9,948 nucleotides of DNA. Source: Sphingopyxis sp. (GTDB lineage Bacteria > Pseudomonadota > Alphaproteobacteria > Sphingomonadales > Sphingomonadaceae). Positions 6,207-9,948 of the stretch are shown here, in pieces. The notes under the pieces were generated by a model, which made no database searches, was not told the DNA's origin, and saw only the letters and a list, made by a program, of their open reading frames with translations. The DNA is taken from the NCBI GenBank assembly GCA_013911715.1, contig JACEST010000073.1, forward strand, positions 1 through 9,948, written 5' to 3'. Position 1 is the stretch's first letter. Each line of letters begins with the position of its first letter. The translations under genes and the position numbers were made by a program.

Positions 6207-7871
6207 CTACATCTCCTTCGATATCCGCTTGATGTCGGTGTTCAAAATCTGGTCATTCTCGCTATAATCGACCGGGCAGTCGATCAGATGCACCCCCGGC
6301 GTGTCGCGGCAATGCGCGAGCAGTTCCTGCAAATGCGCCGACGATTCCACGCGGTGCCCATGCGCGCCATAGCTTTCGGCATATTTGACGAAATCGGGGT
6401 TGCCATAGGTCAGCCCGAAATCGGTGAACCCCATATTCGCTTGTTTCCAGCGGATCATGCCATAGGCATCGTCGCGCAGGATCAGCACGGTCAGATTCAG
6501 CCCCAGCCGCACCGCCGTCTCCATCTCCTGGCTGTTCATCATGAACCCGCCGTCGCCGCAAATCGCCATCACCTTGCGGTCGGGGTACAGCATCGATGAC
6601 ATCATCGCGCTCGGCAGCCCCGCGCCCATGGTGGCGAGCGCATTGTCGAGCAGCACGGTGTTGGGGCGATAGGCGGTGTATCCCCGCGCAAACCAGATTT
6701 TATACACGCCATTGTCGAGGCAGATGATGCCATCGTCGGGCATGGCATCGCGGATCGATTGCACCAGATGCGGCGGGAAAATCGGGAAACGCGCATCGGC
6801 GGCGAGCGGCGCGGTATGCTCGACCTCGCCTTGGCGGAAGCGCAGCAGGTCGCCGCATTTCCAATTGCCGCTCGGGACAATATCTTCCTTCATCTGCCAG
6901 ATGGCGTTGGCGATGTCGCCGATCACCTCGATGTGCGGGAAATAGACGGGGTCGACCTCGGCGGTCTTGGTCGACACGTGAATGACGGTGGGCCCGCCCT
7001 CGCGCATGAAGAAGGGTGGTTTTTCAATCACATCATGCCCGATGTTGACGATGCAATCCGACGCCTCGACCGCGCGGTGGACAAAATCGCCTGCGCTCAG
7101 CGCCGCGCAGCCCAGGAATTTCGGATGCCGCTCGTCGATCACGCCTTTGCCCAACTGCGTGGTGAGGAACGGGATGCCGGTTTTCTCGATGAATTGCAGC
7201 AGCATCCGGCTGGTCATGGTGCGGTTTGCGCCCGCGCCGATGACCAGCACCGGATTGCGGGCATTTTCCAGCGCGGTCACCGCTTCACGGATTGATTTGG
7301 CATCGGCATTGGGGCGGCGCGATTTGCTGCGGTGAAGCGGAACGCTGTCGGTATGTTCGTCGGCAATATCCTCGGGCAGCTCGATGTGCACCGCGCCGGG
7401 CTTTTCCTCCTCGGCCAGCCGATACGCCTCGCGCACGCGGCTCGGGATATTGTCCGACGATTGCATCTGGTGGGTATATTTGGTGATCGGCGCCATCATC
7501 GACACGACGTCGAGGATCTGGAACCGGCCCTGTTTCGATTTCTTGATCGGCTTTTGCCCGGTGATCATGAACATCGGCATCCCGCCGAGCGTGGCATAAG
7601 CGGCGGCGGTGACAAAATTGGTCGCCCCCGGCCCCAGCGTCGCGATGCACACGCCGGTCTTGCCGGTGTGGCGGCCATAGGTTGCGGCCATGAACCCCGC
7701 ACCCTGCTCGTGCCGCGTCAGGATCAGTTTGATCTTTTTGGATCGCGACAGCGAATCGAGGAAATCCAGATTTTCCTCACCCGGCACGCCGAAAATATAT
7801 TCGCAGCCTTCTGCCTCCAGGCATTGGATGAACAAGTCGGATGCTTTGGTCTTGCCGCCGGTTTCGGACAT
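6207..7871 (-). CDS. Thiamine diphosphate-dependent enzyme, acetolactate synthase large-subunit-like
   Basis: The protein has 554 residues, full length for a single-chain acetolactate synthase-type enzyme, with three domains. The pyrimidine-binding domain holds GVPGEENLDFLDSL, the cofactor-activating glutamate E55 in RHEQGAGFMAATYG, and LGPGATNFVTA (about residues 79-89). The middle domain starts with NPVLVIGAGANRT (about 206-218). The diphosphate-binding domain holds GDGGFMMNSQE (G439-D440-G441). The expected second Mg ligand, 27 residues after D440, is Asp467 in ILRDDAYGM, where anabolic enzymes usually have Asn. RFQILDVV followed by PITKYTHQM (128-136) recalls the catabolic, FAD-independent AlsS type. 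The usual reaction would be decarboxylation of pyruvate and condensation to 2-acetolactate, but no regulatory subunit or decarboxylase is nearby, so substrate and role are open. ATG at 7871 is chosen because the motif-bearing protein begins there; the longer frame to 8036 runs into a repeat. The Shine-Dalgarno is weak. Confidence 0.9.
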   Translation of the reverse strand: MSETGGKTKASDLFIQCLEAEGCEYIFGVPGEENLDFLDSLSRSKKIKLILTRHEQGAGFMAATYGRHTGKTGVCIATLGPGATNFVTAAAYATLGGMPMFMITGQKPIKKSKQGRFQILDVVSMMAPITKYTHQMQSSDNIPSRVREAYRLAEEEKPGAVHIELPEDIADEHTDSVPLHRSKSRRPNADAKSIREAVTALENARNPVLVIGAGANRTMTSRMLLQFIEKTGIPFLTTQLGKGVIDERHPKFLGCAALSAGDFVHRAVEASDCIVNIGHDVIEKPPFFMREGGPTVIHVSTKTAEVDPVYFPHIEVIGDIANAIWQMKEDIVPSGNWKCGDLLRFRQGEVEHTAPLAADARFPIFPPHLVQSIRDAMPDDGIICLDNGVYKIWFARGYTAYRPNTVLLDNALATMGAGLPSAMMSSMLYPDRKVMAICGDGGFMMNSQEMETAVRLGLNLTVLILRDDAYGMIRWKQANMGFTDFGLTYGNPDFVKYAESYGAHGHRVESSAHLQELLAHCRDTPGVHLIDCPVDYSENDQILNTDIKRISKEM

Positions 7872-8031
7872 ATCGTCTTGGCCCCCATGGAATCGCACGC
7901 CCGGGATGGGCGGCGAGCAATATTTTCGCTGGCGACCGCAGCAATCGCATCTGGCCGGTGTCGTCGCGCGAGTCCCTGTACCTGATGGGCGAGGAATGTA
8001 ACGAGGGGTTGAAGGCTTGTCACCAACCCAA
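7872..8031 (-). promoter_or_regulatory. Leader region of the acetolactate synthase-like gene, with a weak promoter candidate
   Basis: No gene is supported in this gap. On the minus strand TTGCTG (7939-7944) and TATTGC (7917-7922) are spaced by 16 bases and could be a -35/-10 pair about 45 bases before the ATG, in a locally AT-richer patch. The match is poor and alphaproteobacterial promoters are degenerate, so this is only a candidate. I see no riboswitch-like or leader-peptide attenuator structure. Confidence 0.2.
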
Positions 8032-8108
8032 GTCATCCCCGCGAACGCGGGGACCCAGGGCGAACAGAGCCAATGCCCGCCCTGGGTTCCTGCTTTCGCG
8101 GGAATGAC
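8032..8108. repeat. Imperfect 31-bp inverted repeat doublet (family C)
   Basis: The left arm 8032-8062 and right arm 8078-8108 are reverse complements at 27 of 31 positions, with a 15-base spacer. Each arm is a hairpin: TCCCCGC-GAAC-GCGGGGA on the left, and TTCCTGC-TTTC-GCGGGAA on the right with one T-G wobble. Two of the four differences are paired (8037 with 8052 in the left arm, 8103 with 8088 in the right): C-G becomes T-A in the same stem. Each arm begins GTCAT, as in family A. It starts 21 bases after the ompA-like stop in transcript direction and has no T tract. The core resembles a very common intergenic repeat of alphaproteobacteria and other GC-rich bacteria, by memory only. Confidence 0.88.
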
Positions 8109-8129
8109 AGAAATGGGAATCGTGCGGCG

Positions 8130-9002
8130 TCAGTTCCGCATCGCAACCTGTTGGTCGTCAACGTCAACCGCCTTGCTGACCAGTATATTCACCGACACGC
8201 GGCGGTTTTGCGCGCGGCCGGCTTCGGTTTCATTGTCGGCCAGCGGGTCCGATTCGGCCATGCCGGTCGGCGTCAGCACGCGGTACGGGGCCCAGCGGCA
8301 CGCCTGCTGCAAATAATTGGTGACGCGGGCGGCGCGCTTTTCACTCAGCTCCTGGTTATAATCCTCATCGCCGACACTGTCGGTATAACCAACCACCAGC
8401 ATCAATGAATTGTCGGTCGCACCCGCTTCGGTCGCGGTTGCGCACAGCTCGGACTTGGCCTGTTCGGACAGGACATGTTTGCCGGTGTCGAAATACACAT
8501 TCGTGGTGCGTTTGATGTTATATTTGTCGATGTCGCCGACGCGGCTGCGCAGCGCCTCGGTCGCGGCCTCGTTCCTGGCAAAGCGTTGGTCGGTGCCGTT
8601 GTGGATCATCGTTGCGGTCTTGAAATCACCGTTGCGGAAACTGATCTGGCTGGCGATCAGGCCGCTTTCGGCCGATTGCAGCGTCTTGACCGTCACCGGC
8701 AGGCCGTTGAGCAACGCCTCGGCGCCGCGCTTGCTCTTGCCGCTGAACAGACCGCCGCCGGCGCGGATGCGCGTGGCGTCGGTCACGGTCACGACCGTGC
8801 TGGTGCCGTCGGCGGTGGTGATTTTCAGCCGGTCGTCGCTTCGCGCCGAAATAATCCCTTTGATTTCCGGGCCCTTCGGCATCGCGACACCGGTGACGAC
8901 GATATTGGCATCGCTATTTTCCTGCGCGGAAAGCGCGACAGGCGCGGTTGCCGCGATCATGGCAAACAGCGATGCGACCCCCATTTTCGTTGAACTACGC
9001 AC
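8130..9002 (-). CDS. OmpA-family protein with an N-terminal DUF5666-like domain
   Basis: The protein has 290 residues. It starts at a GTG (9000-9002) supported by GGAGGAG 8 bases upstream. Residues 1-26 form a Sec signal peptide ending in VALSA, and no lipobox cysteine follows. Residues about 34-135 have the spaced glycine/valine pattern of a small beta domain (GIISARSDDRLKITTADGTS, a T-R-I-R-A segment, then LNGLPVTVKTL), which resembles DUF5666 and is not an 8-strand OmpA barrel. Residues about 165-275 form the peptidoglycan-binding OmpA domain: VYFDTGKHVLSEQAK, GYTDSVGDEDYNQELSEKRA with the diaminopimelate-binding pair D208 and R223, and NRRVSVNIL near the end. Two cysteines (187 and 235) could form a disulfide. 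The protein is probably a periplasmic cell-wall-associated factor without a membrane anchor. It is encoded 182 bases downstream of cobT on the same strand; no functional link is apparent. Confidence 0.9.
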   Translation of the reverse strand: MRSSTKMGVASLFAMIAATAPVALSAQENSDANIVVTGVAMPKGPEIKGIISARSDDRLKITTADGTSTVVTVTDATRIRAGGGLFSGKSKRGAEALLNGLPVTVKTLQSAESGLIASQISFRNGDFKTATMIHNGTDQRFARNEAATEALRSRVGDIDKYNIKRTTNVYFDTGKHVLSEQAKSELCATATEAGATDNSLMLVVGYTDSVGDEDYNQELSEKRAARVTNYLQQACRWAPYRVLTPTGMAESDPLADNETEAGRAQNRRVSVNILVSKAVDVDDQQVAMRN

Positions 9003-9184
9003 TGCTTATTCTCCTCCATACTGCCCCAATAAGGGACAAATAATGGCATCAACCCCTGCGCCGTGCCAACGGTTGCAGCGCAGACCCCGCCAAGCGGGCC
9101 ATAAGAGCCATTTGCGCGGCGAACCGTGCATCTCCACGCCATCAGGCGTTAAGATTCGGTTTTCGGCGGATTGGCGCAGCGCCC
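9003..9184 (-). other. Intergenic gap between cobT and the ompA-like gene
   Basis: It contains the strong Shine-Dalgarno GGAGGAG (minus strand, 9011-9017) of the ompA-like gene. Two small stems are visible: CCCGC with GCGGG (9086-9098) and ACGCC with GGCGT (about 9135-9148). Neither is followed by a T tract, so a terminator for cobT is not demonstrated. No convincing -35/-10 pair is visible, and the short open frames here have no recognisable protein or start signal. Confidence 0.4.
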
Positions 9185-9948
9185 TCAATCGATGTCGAAC
9201 AATCCCGCCAATTGCTCGACCATCGTCCCGCCCAGCTGCTCGGCGTCCATGATCGTCACGGCGCGGCTGTAATAGCGCGTTACGTCATGGCCGATGCCGA
9301 TGGCGCACAGCTCGACCGGCGAGCGCTTCTCGATCCACTCGATCACCTGGCGCAGATGCTGGTCCAGATAAGCACCGTGATTGACCGAAAGCGTTGAGTC
9401 ATCCACCGGCGCGCCGTCCGAAATCACCATCAATATGCGCCGATCCTCGGACCGCGCGAGCAGCCGGGCATGCGCCCACATCAGCGCCTCGCCGTCGATA
9501 TTCTCTTTCAGCAGCCCCTCGCGCATCATCAGCCCGAGCGACTTGCGCGCGCGGCGATAGGGCTCGTCGGCGGGTTTGTAGATGATGTGGCGCAGGTCGT
9601 TGAGGCGGCCGGGGTGTGCGGGGCGTCCGGCGGCGAGCCAATCCTCGCGGCTCTGCCCGCCCTTCCAGGTGCGCGTGGTGAACCCCAAAATCTCGGTCTT
9701 GACGCCGCAGCGCTCCAGCGTCCGCGCCATGATGTCGGCTGAAATCGCCGCAATGCTGATCGGCCGCCCGCGCATCGACCCGCTATTATCGATGAGTAGC
9801 GTCACCACCGTGTCGCGGAAATCGGTGTCGCGCTCGACCTTGTACGACAGCGACTGGCCCGGCGCGACGATGATGCGCGCCAGCCGCGCGGCATCGAGCA
9901 ACCCCTCTTCCTGGTCGAAATCCCACGCGCGGTTCTGCTGCGCCATCA
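9185..9948 (-). CDS. cobT: Cobaltochelatase subunit CobT, C-terminal part (cut by the right window edge)
   Basis: The frame is open to the window edge and ends at TGA (9185-9187), so 253 residues of the C-terminal von Willebrand factor A domain are visible; family members are usually around 600 residues. The segment beginning MAQQNRAWDFDQEEGLLDAA and continuing RLARII is typical of CobT. The metal-ion-dependent adhesion site is D53-x-S55-x-S57 in LLIDNSGSMRG, and ISDGAPVDD (about 175-183) supplies the later acidic ligand. CobT works with the AAA+ ATPase CobS, and together they drive insertion of cobalt into hydrogenobyrinic acid a,c-diamide by CobN in aerobic cobalamin synthesis. The ATG at 9944-9946 is an internal methionine and not the start. 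The 5' part, and possibly cobS, should lie to the right. The low-complexity acidic middle region of CobT is outside the window. Confidence 0.93.
   Translation of the reverse strand, partial: MAQQNRAWDFDQEEGLLDAARLARIIVAPGQSLSYKVERDTDFRDTVVTLLIDNSGSMRGRPISIAAISADIMARTLERCGVKTEILGFTTRTWKGGQSREDWLAAGRPAHPGRLNDLRHIIYKPADEPYRRARKSLGLMMREGLLKENIDGEALMWAHARLLARSEDRRILMVISDGAPVDDSTLSVNHGAYLDQHLRQVIEWIEKRSPVELCAIGIGHDVTRYYSRAVTIMDAEQLGGTMVEQLAGLFDID

Noticed and set aside
4662..6599. Long + strand open frame (645 codons) opposite the aldehyde dehydrogenase and acetolactate synthase-like genes
   Set aside because: It is antisense to two proteins with clear catalytic motifs, runs through an intergenic inverted repeat and has a composition typical of a GC-rich frame shadow.
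7872..8036. N-terminal extension of the acetolactate synthase-like protein
   Set aside because: The extension is Cys/Arg/Pro-rich with no homology to the family and begins inside the family C repeat; the family-like sequence starts at the ATG at 7871.
8957..9188. Short - strand open frames between cobT and the ompA-like gene
   Set aside because: They use poor starts, overlap the ompA-like start region or its Shine-Dalgarno, and encode nothing recognisable.

Overview
The window looks like chromosomal DNA from a sphingomonad alphaproteobacterium, most likely Sphingopyxis or a close relative. This rests on the high GC content, the strong GC3 bias, a TonB-dependent receptor of a type common in that order, CobT-type aerobic cobaltochelatase, and three short hairpin-repeat families in the intergenic gaps that I associate with sphingomonad genomes. 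The placement comes from recognition, not from a search.

Left part, + strand (1-4035): the 3' end of a TonB-dependent outer-membrane receptor, cut by the left edge, is followed after a 125-base gap by a secreted gamma-glutamyltransferase-family Ntn hydrolase. The receptor has a Gly/Pro-rich tandem-repeat insert in its barrel region. The two genes could form an uptake-and-cleavage pair for a gamma-glutamyl or peptide-like compound. The gap holds a perfect 29-bp inverted repeat.

Middle (4036-4676): a small low-GC gene (about 51% GC against about 65-68% around it) encodes a DUF4304-like protein of unknown function. Its stop codon lies inside a perfect 11-bp hairpin. It looks like a later insertion between the left and right blocks.

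Right part, - strand (read from 9948 down to 4677): the C-terminal 253 residues of CobT (aerobic cobaltochelatase, cut by the right edge), then an exported OmpA-family protein, then a thiamine-diphosphate enzyme resembling acetolactate synthase and a CoA-independent aldehyde dehydrogenase. The last two are 99 bases apart and probably form an operon. No acetolactate synthase small subunit, acetolactate decarboxylase or other isoleucine/valine gene is visible, so the pair probably acts in 2-oxoacid/aldehyde metabolism and not in a standard branched-chain amino acid operon. That is inference.

The most distinctive non-coding signal is a set of three inverted-repeat doublets from three sequence families, each just downstream of a stop codon in the transcript direction (receptor, acetolactate synthase-like gene, ompA-like gene). 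Each arm is itself a hairpin. In two of the three doublets, differences between the arms include paired substitutions that keep the stem. They look like REP/BIME-type elements. No complete new multi-gene defence or biosynthetic system is visible, and there are no rRNA, tRNA, CRISPR or transposase genes.
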